This document shows positions 8,667 to 16,136 of a DNA stretch of 44,997 nucleotides, piece after piece. This stretch comes from an uncultured Kiloniellales bacterium (GTDB lineage Bacteria; Pseudomonadota; Alphaproteobacteria; Kiloniellales; JAKSDN01), in contig CAMYKD010000014.1 of the NCBI GenBank assembly GCA_947258885.1, positions 9,870 to 54,866 of the forward strand. The letters run 5' to 3'. Position 1 is the first letter of the stretch. Every line of letters starts with the position of its first letter. The translations under genes and the position numbers were made by a program. The notes below the pieces were generated by a model. The model did no database searches and was not told the DNA's origin. It saw nothing but the letters and a program-made list of their open reading frames with translations.

Positions 8667-9536
8667 CTACTCGCCCGCCTCGCGCAGGTCCGCCCCCGGG
8701 CCCGCCCCCGGGACGGGGCCGTCGAAGGGCCGGTCGTGCCCGAGCGACGGCACCATGGAGCGCGCCTTCTCGACCTCGGCCAGGTCGATCTCGGCCGTGA
8801 CCGCGCCGGGCTCTTCGCCCCCGTCGGCCAGCACCTCGCCCCAAGGCGCGACGATCAGCGTGTGGCCGAAGGTCTTCCTGCCCTCGGCATGGGTGCCGCA
8901 CTGCGCCGGCGCAAAGACGAAGCAGCCGGTCTCGATGGCCCGGGCCCGCAGTAGGACGTGCCAGTGCGCTTTGCCGGTGAACTTGGTGAAGGCCGCGGGC
9001 ACGGAGATGAAATCGGCGCCGCCCTTGGCCAGGGCCCGGTAGAGCTGGGGAAAGCGTAGGTCGTAGCAGACCGATAGGCCGAGCCGCCCCCACGGCAGAT
9101 CGGCGGTCACCGCCTGGCCGCCCGGCTGGTAGGCGCGCGACTCGCGGTAACTCTGTCCGTCGGGGATCTCGACGTCGAACATGTGGATCTTGTCGTAGCG
9201 GGCCGCGATGTCGCCGCCGGGGCCGATCAGGAACGACCGGTTGGCCAGGCGGTCGGCCGCAAGCCGGACGACGAAGGACCCGGCCAGCAGCCAGATGCCC
9301 AGTTCGGCGGCCAAGTCCCGGAACGCCGCAAGGGCGTCGTGCTCGGCCTCGAGCTGGGCTTTCTCGAAGGTGAGCCTGCCGCGCGGCTCGATCATGTCCG
9401 TGGTCTCGGGGGTCATGATCAACTCGGCGCCGGCGTCCCGCGCCTGCCGGATCAGCGCCTCCGCAGCGGCTATGTTGGCCTCGGGCTCACGCCCGGAGGT
9501 CATCTGCACACAGCCGACGGTGAAGCGCCCGCTCAT
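8667..9536 (-). CDS. Carbon-nitrogen hydrolase (Nit/deaminated-glutathione amidase type)
   Basis: A 289-residue nitrilase-superfamily amidase. The catalytic triad is visible: Glu44 (MTPETTD), Lys116 (RYDKIHMFD) and Cys157 (SVCYDLRFP). The LRFPQLYRALA and HWHVLLRARAIET segments are typical of the Nit branch, which repairs deaminated glutathione. That substrate is inferred from family membership and from its position beside glutaredoxin. The start ATG 9536 overlaps the grxC stop by 4 bases (ATGA), indicating translational coupling. Longer upstream readings overlap grxC and are not credible. The C-terminal tail is Gly/Pro-rich. Confidence 0.92.
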   Translation of the reverse strand: MSGRFTVGCVQMTSGREPEANIAAAEALIRQARDAGAELIMTPETTDMIEPRGRLTFEKAQLEAEHDALAAFRDLAAELGIWLLAGSFVVRLAADRLANRSFLIGPGGDIAARYDKIHMFDVEIPDGQSYRESRAYQPGGQAVTADLPWGRLGLSVCYDLRFPQLYRALAKGGADFISVPAAFTKFTGKAHWHVLLRARAIETGCFVFAPAQCGTHAEGRKTFGHTLIVAPWGEVLADGGEEPGAVTAEIDLAEVEKARSMVPSLGHDRPFDGPVPGAGPGADLREAGE

Positions 9537-9796
9537 GTCGCGCCGTTCAGCAGCCGGTCGAGCTTGCCGGCGGCCTCCAGGGCGTAGAGGTCGTCGCAGC
9601 CGCCGACATGGGCATCGTCGATGAAGATCTGCGGCACGCTGTATTGGCCGGCGGCCCGCTCCATCATCTCGCGCCGGCGCCCGGGGCTCATGGTGACATC
9701 GATCTCGTCGACGTCGGCACCCTTGGCCCGAAGAAGTTGCTTCGCCCGGGAGCAGAACGGGCAAAACATGGTGGAGTAGATCTCGATCCGGGCCAT
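9533..9796 (-). CDS. grxC: Glutaredoxin 3
   Basis: An 87-residue dithiol glutaredoxin that uses glutathione to reduce disulfides. The active site CPFC is at residues 12-15, followed by the conserved SVPQIFID (cis-proline) and GGCDDLYALE glutathione-binding segments. The start ATG 9796 has a GAGGA ribosome-binding site. An in-frame start 102 bases further upstream would add an atypical extension. The stop overlaps the nit start by 4 bases, so grxC and nit form a coupled pair, possibly jointly involved in thiol maintenance. Confidence 0.96.
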   Translation of the reverse strand: MARIEIYSTMFCPFCSRAKQLLRAKGADVDEIDVTMSPGRRREMMERAAGQYSVPQIFIDDAHVGGCDDLYALEAAGKLDRLLNGAT

Positions 9797-9887
9797 ATCC
9801 GTTTCCTCGCGCCGCGCCGATCGCCGGCCGACCCCGAACATGTAGGAGATCGGGCCGGCATTTACAGGGTCCATGCCGCTCACGCCG

Positions 9888-10652
9888 TCAATTCCCATAG
9901 CCGGCCCGCACCACGCGGGTCAGGACCAGCACGTCGACCGCCGCGGCGCCTGCACGCAGCAGCACCCGGGCGCAGGCGGAAATCGTCGCGCCGGTCGTCA
10001 TCACGTCGTCGACCAGCAGCACCCGGCGGCCCTGGAGCGCGCCGCGCCGGGCCGGGGCGACCGCGAAAGCGCCGGCCACGTTGCGGCGTCGGGCGGCGGG
10101 GCTGAGCCGCCCCTGCGGCGGCGTGTTGCGGCGGCGCGTCAAGAGGTCCGGCATTACCGGCAGCCCCGTCGAGCGGCCGAGCGCCCGGCACAGCAGGGCC
10201 GCCTGATTGTACCGGCGGGCGAACAGGCGGAACCGGTGCAGGGGGACGGGAGTCAGCAGATCGGCCTCGGCAAGCAGGTCCCTACCGGTCCGTGCCAGCC
10301 AGGCGGCGAAGGTCGGCGCGCCCTCGGTCCGGTCGCCGTGCTTGAACCCGAGCACGAGGCCCTTGCTCGCCTCGTCGTAGCGCATCACGAAGCGCGCGCG
10401 CTCGAAGGCCGGCGGATCGCGGGTGCAGGCCCCGCACAACGTCCCCGCCCCGAGGTCGAAGGCGAAGGGAAAACCGCAGCAGGCGCAGTAGGGCGGCGCG
10501 ACGAAGTCGATGCGCTCCCAGCAGCCCGCGCAGAGCGCGCCCGAACGATCGACTGGACCGCCGCAGGCCAGGCAGCGGGGCGGAAGCAGGGCATCGAGGG
10601 CCAACTTCGACAGCCCGCCGAACCCGCGGGCGAGGGTGCCGGGGTGCGCCAT
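9888..10652 (-). CDS. comF: ComF family phosphoribosyltransferase-like protein
   Basis: A 254-residue protein with an N-terminal double zinc ribbon (CLACGGPV, LCAGCW, CACCGFPF and CGACT between residues about 29 and 83) and a C-terminal phosphoribosyltransferase fold with the PRPP loop VLLVDDVMTTGATI. ComF helps move transforming DNA into the cytoplasm in competent bacteria, but in most proteobacteria the homologue has no proven role. The start ATG 10652 is the first Met giving the standard N-terminus, and the longer open frame to 11438 is a shadow. It lies 91 bp upstream of grxC on the same strand and is divergent from the 10761 methyltransferase. Confidence 0.93.
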   Translation of the reverse strand: MAHPGTLARGFGGLSKLALDALLPPRCLACGGPVDRSGALCAGCWERIDFVAPPYCACCGFPFAFDLGAGTLCGACTRDPPAFERARFVMRYDEASKGLVLGFKHGDRTEGAPTFAAWLARTGRDLLAEADLLTPVPLHRFRLFARRYNQAALLCRALGRSTGLPVMPDLLTRRRNTPPQGRLSPAARRRNVAGAFAVAPARRGALQGRRVLLVDDVMTTGATISACARVLLRAGAAAVDVLVLTRVVRAGYGN

Positions 10653-10760
10653 GGCGTAAAGTCTCGGCGCCGGCCCCGCGCGAGTCAACCGGTTCCCCGG
10701 TCGCCGCCACCGGGGTAAAGGAAACTTTGACGTCACGGGCCGCCGGGCCATAGTACGGTC

Positions 10761-11678
10761 ATGAGCGAGGCGATCAACGTCTTCGACCGGCGGCTGGTGC
10801 GGCGGCACCGGGACCGGGCGGCCGGCGGCCTGGCCCGGCACGACTTCCTGTACCGGGAAGTGGGCGAGCGGGTCGCCGACCGGCTGGACGACGTCAAGCG
10901 CGGCTTCCCCAGGGCGCTCGACCTGGGCTGCCACGACGGTGCCCTGGCCGGGATCGTCGGCCGGCGCGGCGGCATAGACCTCCTCGTGCAGTGCGACCTG
11001 TCGCCGGCCATGGCCGGGGCGGCCGCGGCCGGCGGACGGCCGGTCCTGGCCGCCGACGAGGAATGGCTGCCCTTCGCTCCCGGCAGCTTCGACCTGGTCA
11101 TGAGCGTGCTCAGCCTGCACTGGGTGAACGACCTGCCCGGAGCGCTCATTCAGATCCGCCGGGCGCTGAAGGACGACGGGCTCTTCCTCGGCGCCATGCT
11201 GGGCGGCGAGACCCTGCACGAACTGCGAACGGCCCTGATGCAGGCGGAGATCGCCGAGGAGCAGGGCGCCGGCCCCCGCGTCTCGCCCTTTGCCGACCTG
11301 CGCGACGCCGGCGCCCTGCTTCAGCGCGCCGGGTTCGGCCTGCCGGTCGTCGACAGGGACGTCATAACGGCGACCTACCCGAACGCCTTTGCGCTCATGG
11401 CCGCGTTGCGCGGCATGGGCGAAAGCAACGCCGTACACGCGCGCCGGCGCTCGGCGAGCCGACGGGCCACGATGCTGCGCGCCGCCGAAATCTATCAGGA
11501 GACCTTCGCCCGGGACCGGGGCGATGTGCCGGCCACGTTCGAGATCATCTACCTGACCGCCTGGGCACCCGACACGTCACAGCCGCGGGCGCTCAGACCC
11601 GGCAGCGCCCGCAGCCGCCTGGCCGAGGCCCTCGATACCGAGGAGATACCGGCCGGCGAAAAGGCACGGCCCAAGTAA
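10761..11678 (+). CDS. BioC/NDUFAF5-like class I methyltransferase
   Basis: A 305-residue protein. The N-terminus VFDRRLVRRHRDRAA is typical of the alphaproteobacterial relatives of NDUFAF5, the mitochondrial complex I assembly hydroxylase, and of BioC. SAM-binding residues appear as ALDLGCHDGALA (motif I), DEEWLPFAPGSFDLVMSVL, and LHWVNDLPGAL. The divergent comF neighbour is the usual one in alphaproteobacteria. Whether it methylates a substrate or acts in complex I assembly cannot be decided from sequence. There are 108 bp upstream shared with comF. Confidence 0.88.
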   Translation: MSEAINVFDRRLVRRHRDRAAGGLARHDFLYREVGERVADRLDDVKRGFPRALDLGCHDGALAGIVGRRGGIDLLVQCDLSPAMAGAAAAGGRPVLAADEEWLPFAPGSFDLVMSVLSLHWVNDLPGALIQIRRALKDDGLFLGAMLGGETLHELRTALMQAEIAEEQGAGPRVSPFADLRDAGALLQRAGFGLPVVDRDVITATYPNAFALMAALRGMGESNAVHARRRSASRRATMLRAAEIYQETFARDRGDVPATFEIIYLTAWAPDTSQPRALRPGSARSRLAEALDTEEIPAGEKARPK

Positions 11679-11697
11679 GCGCCCCGTACGGGCGCGT

Positions 11698-11991
11698 CTA
11701 ATCGAGCGCACCCATGCCGCCGCGCGCCCTGGGCCGGCGGGGATGACCATGACCGGCCGCGCTGTGACCGCTTTCGGTCGCCGCGGCGCGGAAATACCGC
11801 AGTATGAAAACGCGGACGGCAGCCGTCCGGGACGAGCGACCGCGATGCGCTTCTATGAAGGTGCAGATATCGTTGAGGGACCGCCCTTCTCGGCGGCAGA
11901 TTTCCTCCAGCGCCTCCCACATGGCCGGTTCCAGGCGCAAGCTGGTGCGCCGGCCATTCAGGTGAATATTACGGATCTGCAGCGTGGTCAT
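11698..11991 (-). CDS. Ribbon-helix-helix domain protein (RHH_4-like)
   Basis: A 97-residue putative DNA-binding protein. The strand-helix-helix pattern is visible as RRTSLRLEPAMWEALEEI (ribbon and helix A) followed by GRSLNDICTFIE (helix B), the alphaproteobacterial pattern with an SLNDI turn. The start ATG at 11991 gives MTTLQIRNIHL, and a start 60 bases further out adds an unlikely hydrophobic extension. The C-terminal tail after FILRYFRAAA is low-complexity. It may be a small transcriptional regulator, and its targets are unknown. It converges with the methyltransferase gene 19 bp away. Confidence 0.85.
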   Translation of the reverse strand: MTTLQIRNIHLNGRRTSLRLEPAMWEALEEICRREGRSLNDICTFIEAHRGRSSRTAAVRVFILRYFRAAATESGHSAAGHGHPRRPRARGGMGALD

Positions 11992-12221
11992 CTCGCACAG
12001 CCACCATCGGAGCAATGCGAGGCAGGATTGCACAGCGCTCGTAAATAACACCTAAATCTCAAGTCGTCCCCGGGTCGAAACATCGGCATTTCTCGGCACG
12101 CTTGGCAAACTCCGCATTCAAGCAACCTAAAGTGGCGGCGCCAGAAATCAAGCGGCGAATAGCCTTAAATCAAATATGGCTTTCGAATACGACGTTTGGC
12201 GATCGCGCCCGCACCAATCGT

Positions 12222-12235
12222 TTAACGAATGTTAA
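12222..12235. promoter_or_regulatory. TTAA-N6-TTAA pair, weakly CtrA-like
   Basis: Two TTAA half-sites are separated by six bases in the AT-rich 301-bp gap before the membrane protein gene at 12293. The CtrA cell-cycle regulator of alphaproteobacteria prefers TTAA-N7-TTAA, so the spacing is one base short. This is a suggestion only. Apart from this and an A/T-rich stretch near 12150-12200, nothing else was recognised between 11992 and 12292. Confidence 0.22.
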
Positions 12236-12292
12236 TGCCCCGCGCGTGACAATGATCGGAGCGAGACAACCGCCCAATTTCAAGGAGTTCAT

Positions 12293-13138
12293 ATGGATGG
12301 CGCCGGAAGAATCCGGGTCTGGGAAATGGTGGCCGAGAGCTACCGTTTCGTGCTGTCCCATCCGCGCGACCTGGTGCGGATCGGATGGCTGCCGCTGATC
12401 GCCTTGTTCGCGCTGAACTTGCACTTCGATGGAGTTGGCCCGGCAGCCCTCGGACCGGCGATCGGCGAGGCGGCCGTCAATCTTCTGGTCCTGTCGCTGA
12501 TTGCAGCCGTAATCCTGGTCGCCTGGCACCGGGTCGTGTTGCTGGGCGACGGCGGCCGGCGAGGCATCGCCATCAACCTGGGGCCGCGGGAAATGCGCTA
12601 CCTGCTGTCCTGGCTCGTGCTGAGCGCCGTCTTCCTCGTGCTCTTCATGATCGCCTGGGCCTTGGTGACCGCCGCCGGCTTCGCGCTCTTGGTGGCACTG
12701 AAGCTCGCGTTGCTCCTGGCGGGCGCCGGAGGCAGCCTGGCGCTCGGCGACACCGACCAGTTCCTTGTCCTTCTCTATGTGGCCGTCTTGCCCGCCTTCC
12801 TGCTGGCGTCCTATTTCGCGACCCGGCTCTCCCTCGTCCTGCCGGCGATGGCGACAGACCGCCGGCGCTCGCTGGGGCGCGCCTGGAGCCTGAGCGCGGG
12901 CAACGGCTGGCGCCTGGTCCTTGCCGCCCTGCTCGTGATGCTGCCGGTCGAGCTCGTCAGCTTCGCCATAGGAATTGCCACGCGCGCGGTTCTCGGCACA
13001 GCCCTCTACTATCCGCTGGTGCTCGCCGCCTCCTGCGGCGTTCTGCTGCTGATCATCGCGACCGGCACCGTGCTTTCGCTCTTCTCGGTCGAGCTCGATC
13101 GGCCGGGCCGGCCGGCGGGCCCGCTGCCCGCGCAGTGA
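12293..13138 (+). CDS. Hypothetical multi-pass inner membrane protein
   Basis: A 281-residue protein with an AAGGAG ribosome-binding site 5 bases before ATG 12293. The N-terminus (VWEMVAESYRFVLSHPRDLVRIGWLPLIAL) is amphipathic and leads into about six hydrophobic segments, near residues 33-45, 60-80, 103-145, 160-180, 206-232 and 238-260. The recurring basic loop RRRSLGRAWSLSAGNGWR resembles the DUF975/GDPD-membrane-domain style of proteins, but I cannot assign a family with confidence. It is convergent with mutT 19 bp downstream. No partner gene suggests a function. Confidence 0.85.
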   Translation: MDGAGRIRVWEMVAESYRFVLSHPRDLVRIGWLPLIALFALNLHFDGVGPAALGPAIGEAAVNLLVLSLIAAVILVAWHRVVLLGDGGRRGIAINLGPREMRYLLSWLVLSAVFLVLFMIAWALVTAAGFALLVALKLALLLAGAGGSLALGDTDQFLVLLYVAVLPAFLLASYFATRLSLVLPAMATDRRRSLGRAWSLSAGNGWRLVLAALLVMLPVELVSFAIGIATRAVLGTALYYPLVLAASCGVLLLIIATGTVLSLFSVELDRPGRPAGPLPAQ

Positions 13139-13157
13139 TGCGCCGCCCGGCGAGCCC

Positions 13158-13622
13158 TTAGAGAAAGTCGCGCAGCAGGGCGACCAGCGGCACGTCGGCG
13201 GGCGGCATGGGATAATCCGCCAGGCGCGGCGGCCGGACCCAGGCGAGCTCCTGGCCCTCGAGAGGCGATACCGTGCCGCGCCAGACCCGGCAGACGTAAA
13301 GCGGCATCAGCAGGTGAAAGTCCGCGTAGGGGTGGGAGGCGAAGGCGAGCGGCGCCAGGCAGCTGTCCCTGGTATCGATACCCAGCTCCTCCCGCAGTTC
13401 GCGGACGAGCGCCTGCTCCGGCACCTCGCCGTCCCGCACCTTGCCGCCGGGAAACTCCCACAGGCCGGCCATCGGCTTGCCGTCGGGCCGACGGGCGATC
13501 AGGACCCGCCCGTCGGTGTCGACCAGCGCCGCGGCCGCAACCAGCACGACCGGCTTGGCCGGGACGGCGTCTCCGGTCCCGCCCTTCCCCCAGCAGCCGT
13601 CGTCGTCCCGATCGTCGGTCAT
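13158..13622 (-). CDS. mutT: 8-oxo-dGTP diphosphatase, Nudix family
   Basis: A 154-residue Nudix hydrolase that probably cleans oxidised dGTP from the nucleotide pool. The Nudix box is visible as GGKVRDGEVPEQALVRELREELGI, with the REL-REELG core intact. The RPDGKPMAGLWEFPGG segment is typical of MutT. The start ATG 13622 gives a charged, family-variable N-terminus. A start further upstream would overlap argJ. Its position directly downstream of argJ (23 bp) is characteristic of alphaproteobacteria. Confidence 0.92.
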   Translation of the reverse strand: MTDDRDDDGCWGKGGTGDAVPAKPVVLVAAAALVDTDGRVLIARRPDGKPMAGLWEFPGGKVRDGEVPEQALVRELREELGIDTRDSCLAPLAFASHPYADFHLLMPLYVCRVWRGTVSPLEGQELAWVRPPRLADYPMPPADVPLVALLRDFL

Positions 13623-13645
13623 GGCGCTATTGAACGGCGTCCCGG

Positions 13646-14878
13646 TCAGGTGCGGTAGTCGGCGTTGATGTCGATATAGCCGTGGGTCAGGTCGCAGGTC
13701 CAGACGGTGGCCCGGCCCCGCCCGACCCCGACGTCGACCTCGACCTCGATTTCGCGGCCCTTCATGTGCCGGGCCACCGGCGCCTCGTCGTACCCGGGCA
13801 CGACCGCGCCGTCGCGGGCCACCTCGACCCCGCCGATCCGGATCGACAGGCGGTCCCGGTCCGCCTTCTCGCCCGCCTTGCCGACGGCCATGACGATGCG
13901 GCCCCAGTTCGCGTCCTCGCCGGCGATCGCGGTCTTGACCAGCGGGGAGTTGCCGATCGCCAGGCCGATTCGGCGCGCCGCGGCCTTCGAAGCGGCGCCC
14001 GAGACCCGGATCGTGACGAACTTTTCGGCCCCCTCCCCGTCGCGCGCCACCTGCTGCGCCAGATCGACCATAAGCGCCCCCAGAGCCGCGCGGAACCCAC
14101 TCAGCAGACGGTCGCCCGGGGCGACGACCCCGGGATGCCGCGCCGCCCCCGTGGCGCAGAGCAGCAGCGTGTCGCTGGTCGAGGTATCGCCGTCGACGGT
14201 GATCGCGTTGAACGAATCCGCCGCCGCCCGGGCCAGGAGCGTCTGCAGGATATCGGCCGGAATCCGGGCATCGGTGAAGACGAAGGCGAGCATGGTCGCC
14301 ATGTCCGGCGCGATCATGCCCGAGCCCTTGGCGATCCCGTTCAGAGTCACCGCCGTGCCGCCGATCTCGGCCCGGCGGGTGGCACCCTTGGGAAAGGTGT
14401 CGGTGGTCATGATGGCCTCGGCCGCGTCCCGCCAGGCGGTGGCCGAAAGCCGCCGCTCGAGCTCGCCCAGCGCGCCGGTCAGGCGCTCGTCGGGCAAGGG
14501 CTCGCCGATGACGCCGGTCGAGGCGAGAAAGACTTCGCGGCGCGGGCACCCGACGATCCCGGCCAGGGCCTTGGCCGTCCGCTCCACCGCGGCGGTTCCT
14601 GCGGCACCGGTGAAGGCGTTGGCGTTTCCGGAATTGACCAGGACCGCCCGCGCCGAACCGCCGGACAACGCCCGGCGGCACCATTCGACCGGTGCCGAGG
14701 CGGTCTTGGACCGGGTGAAGACGCCGGCCACGCTGGTGTCCTTGGCCAGTTCGACGAGACAGGCGTCCGTGCGGCCCTGATAGCGCAGGCCGCAGGCCAT
14801 GGCCGATAGCCTGACCCCCGCGAGGGCCGGCATGTCTGGGAAGGCCTCGGGGGCCAGAGGCGATCGCTTGCCCGACAT
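13646..14878 (-). CDS. argJ: Bifunctional glutamate N-acetyltransferase/amino-acid acetyltransferase ArgJ
   Basis: Runs the acetyl-recycling step of arginine synthesis (ornithine acetyltransferase, often also N-acetylglutamate synthase). The 410-residue precursor has the autocleavage site PDMATMLAF, where the Thr becomes the nucleophile of the beta chain, preceded by [10 protein letters not shown]. It also has [10 protein letters not shown] and [10 protein letters not shown]. The C-terminus ends with [12 protein letters not shown], near the usual family ending. The start ATG 14878 has a GGGGGCGGG tract just upstream. It lies 28 bp after the PPIase gene and 23 bp before mutT on the same strand. 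Confidence 0.96.
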   Translation of the reverse strand: MSGKRSPLAPEAFPDMPALAGVRLSAMACGLRYQGRTDACLVELAKDTSVAGVFTRSKTASAPVEWCRRALSGGSARAVLVNSGNANAFTGAAGTAAVERTAKALAGIVGCPRREVFLASTGVIGEPLPDERLTGALGELERRLSATAWRDAAEAIMTTDTFPKGATRRAEIGGTAVTLNGIAKGSGMIAPDMATMLAFVFTDARIPADILQTLLARAAADSFNAITVDGDTSTSDTLLLCATGAARHPGVVAPGDRLLSGFRAALGALMVDLAQQVARDGEGAEKFVTIRVSGAASKAAARRIGLAIGNSPLVKTAIAGEDANWGRIVMAVGKAGEKADRDRLSIRIGGVEVARDGAVVPGYDEAPVARHMKGREIEVEVDVGVGRGRATVWTCDLTHGYIDINADYRT

Positions 14879-14906
14879 CCCGCCCCCGTCTCGAGGCCTC
14901 GCGGCG

Positions 14907-15785
14907 CTACTGGGGGTGGCCCGGGGGGAGACCGCCCGGTGGCATCGTCGGGGCTTGGCCCTCGGGGAAGGCGGCCGGCAGCGGCGAGACAATCTCGACC
15001 TTGGCTCCCTCCCGCAGGTCGCTCAGCACGGTGCCGACCGCCTCGCGCGACAGCTCCTCGCGCAGCTGCTGCTCCATGCCTTCGAAAGCCGGCGGCGCGC
15101 TTTCGCGCCGGTCTTCCACCTTTATGACGTGCCAGCCGAACTGGGTCTTGACAGGCGCCTTGGTGTACTGGCCGTCCTCGAGCTCGAAGGCCTGCTCGGA
15201 GAATTCCGGCACCATCTGATCCGCGGTGAAGTATCCGAGATCGCCGCCCCGGGAGGCCGAGGGCCCGGTCGAGCTCTCCTTTGCCAGCTCGGCGAAATCC
15301 GCGCCGCCGTCCAGCTTTACGATCAGTTCCTTGGCCGCGGCCTCGTCCTCGACCAGGATGTGGCGGGCATGGACCTCGGGCTTCGCCGGGTTGCCGGCCA
15401 GAAACTCGTCGTAGCGCTTGCGCACGGCCGCGTCGTCGACCTGCTTGTCGATCTGGCGCTGGATATAGACCTCGCGCATGACATCCTCCCGGAGCTTGGC
15501 GAGGCGGCGCTTGACCTCCTCGTCCTTCGCGAAGCCGGCCTTCCCGGCGGCCTCGGAAAGCAGGTGGAAGTCGACCACGCGCTCGACCAGCATCGGGAAG
15601 ATCTGTTGGAGTTGAGACTGGTACTGCGGCGGCAGGCTGCGCGCCGCCTCGAGCACCTCGGAACGATGGATCTCCTTGCCGTTCACCGTGGCGACCAGCG
15701 GGTCGTCGGCTTGTGCCGAGGCGGCCACCGGCAGCGATGCCAGCGCCAGGATCAAGGCACCTGTCTTGATGGGAGCGAAAGTCAT
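14907..15785 (-). CDS. Periplasmic peptidyl-prolyl isomerase, parvulin (PpiC/SurA-like)
   Basis: A secreted foldase of 292 residues. From ATG 15785 it begins with an N-terminal signal peptide ([20 protein letters not shown] then AASAQA). A SurA_N-like helical region follows at about 30-130 and a parvulin domain at about 135-235, with [24 protein letters not shown] and similar catalytic-fold segments. It ends with a Pro/Gly-rich tail. A start ATG at 15815 is also in frame, but 15785 has an AGAGGA ribosome-binding site and the better signal peptide. It is divergent from secA, an arrangement common in alphaproteobacteria that pairs export with periplasmic folding. Confidence 0.92.
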   Translation of the reverse strand: MTFAPIKTGALILALASLPVAASAQADDPLVATVNGKEIHRSEVLEAARSLPPQYQSQLQQIFPMLVERVVDFHLLSEAAGKAGFAKDEEVKRRLAKLREDVMREVYIQRQIDKQVDDAAVRKRYDEFLAGNPAKPEVHARHILVEDEAAAKELIVKLDGGADFAELAKESSTGPSASRGGDLGYFTADQMVPEFSEQAFELEDGQYTKAPVKTQFGWHVIKVEDRRESAPPAFEGMEQQLREELSREAVGTVLSDLREGAKVEIVSPLPAAFPEGQAPTMPPGGLPPGHPQ

Positions 15786-15963
15786 GAGCGGAATCCTCTG
15801 GGTTTCGTTTGCCATGGCAGATCATCCGCTCACGTGCGCGATGCGGAGACGCTTTGCGCGGGGTTGTAGCACCTTGGCCCCCGGCGCAAAAGCATTACCA
15901 TCGGCACGGGATAGGAGGTCCAGGCGCCGTCACGGCGAGCCCCGGCCGGTGTTGCCGCCATCG

Positions 15964-15992
15964 TTGACAGTCTCCCCCCGGGCCCCTATCTG
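15964..15992 (+). promoter_or_regulatory. Candidate sigma-70 promoter for secA
   Basis: TTGACA at 15964-15969 is followed after 17 bases by TATCTG at 15987-15992. The -35 is perfect and the -10 is weak (3 of 6). A start near 16000 would give a leader of about 47 bases to ATG 16047 or about 107 bases to ATG 16107. The rest of the 321-bp gap between the PPIase start and secA shows no other recognised feature. Confidence 0.5.
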
Positions 15993-16037
15993 TCACCAGA
16001 CCGACGTTATGGTTTTTCGCCGCCTTGCACCGTCTTC

Positions 16038-16136
16038 GAGGCTTACATGCTTGGGGCGCTCAAAGCGCTTGCCAAGCGGCTCTTTAGTGCCATCCGTGAG
16101 GTGTTCATGTTAGGCGCCCTCGCCAAGCGGGTTTTT
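16038..16136 (+). repeat. Imperfect in-frame duplication of the secA translation-start region
   Basis: Two units each contain GAGG, exactly five bases, ATG, and codons for MLGAL followed by LAKR and then L or V and F. Unit 1 has GAGG at 16038-16041 and ATG at 16047. Unit 2 has GAGG at 16098-16101 and ATG at 16107. Unit 1 has an extra nine-base insertion (Lys-Ala-Leu). The units are in the same frame, with no stop between them. Confidence 0.6.
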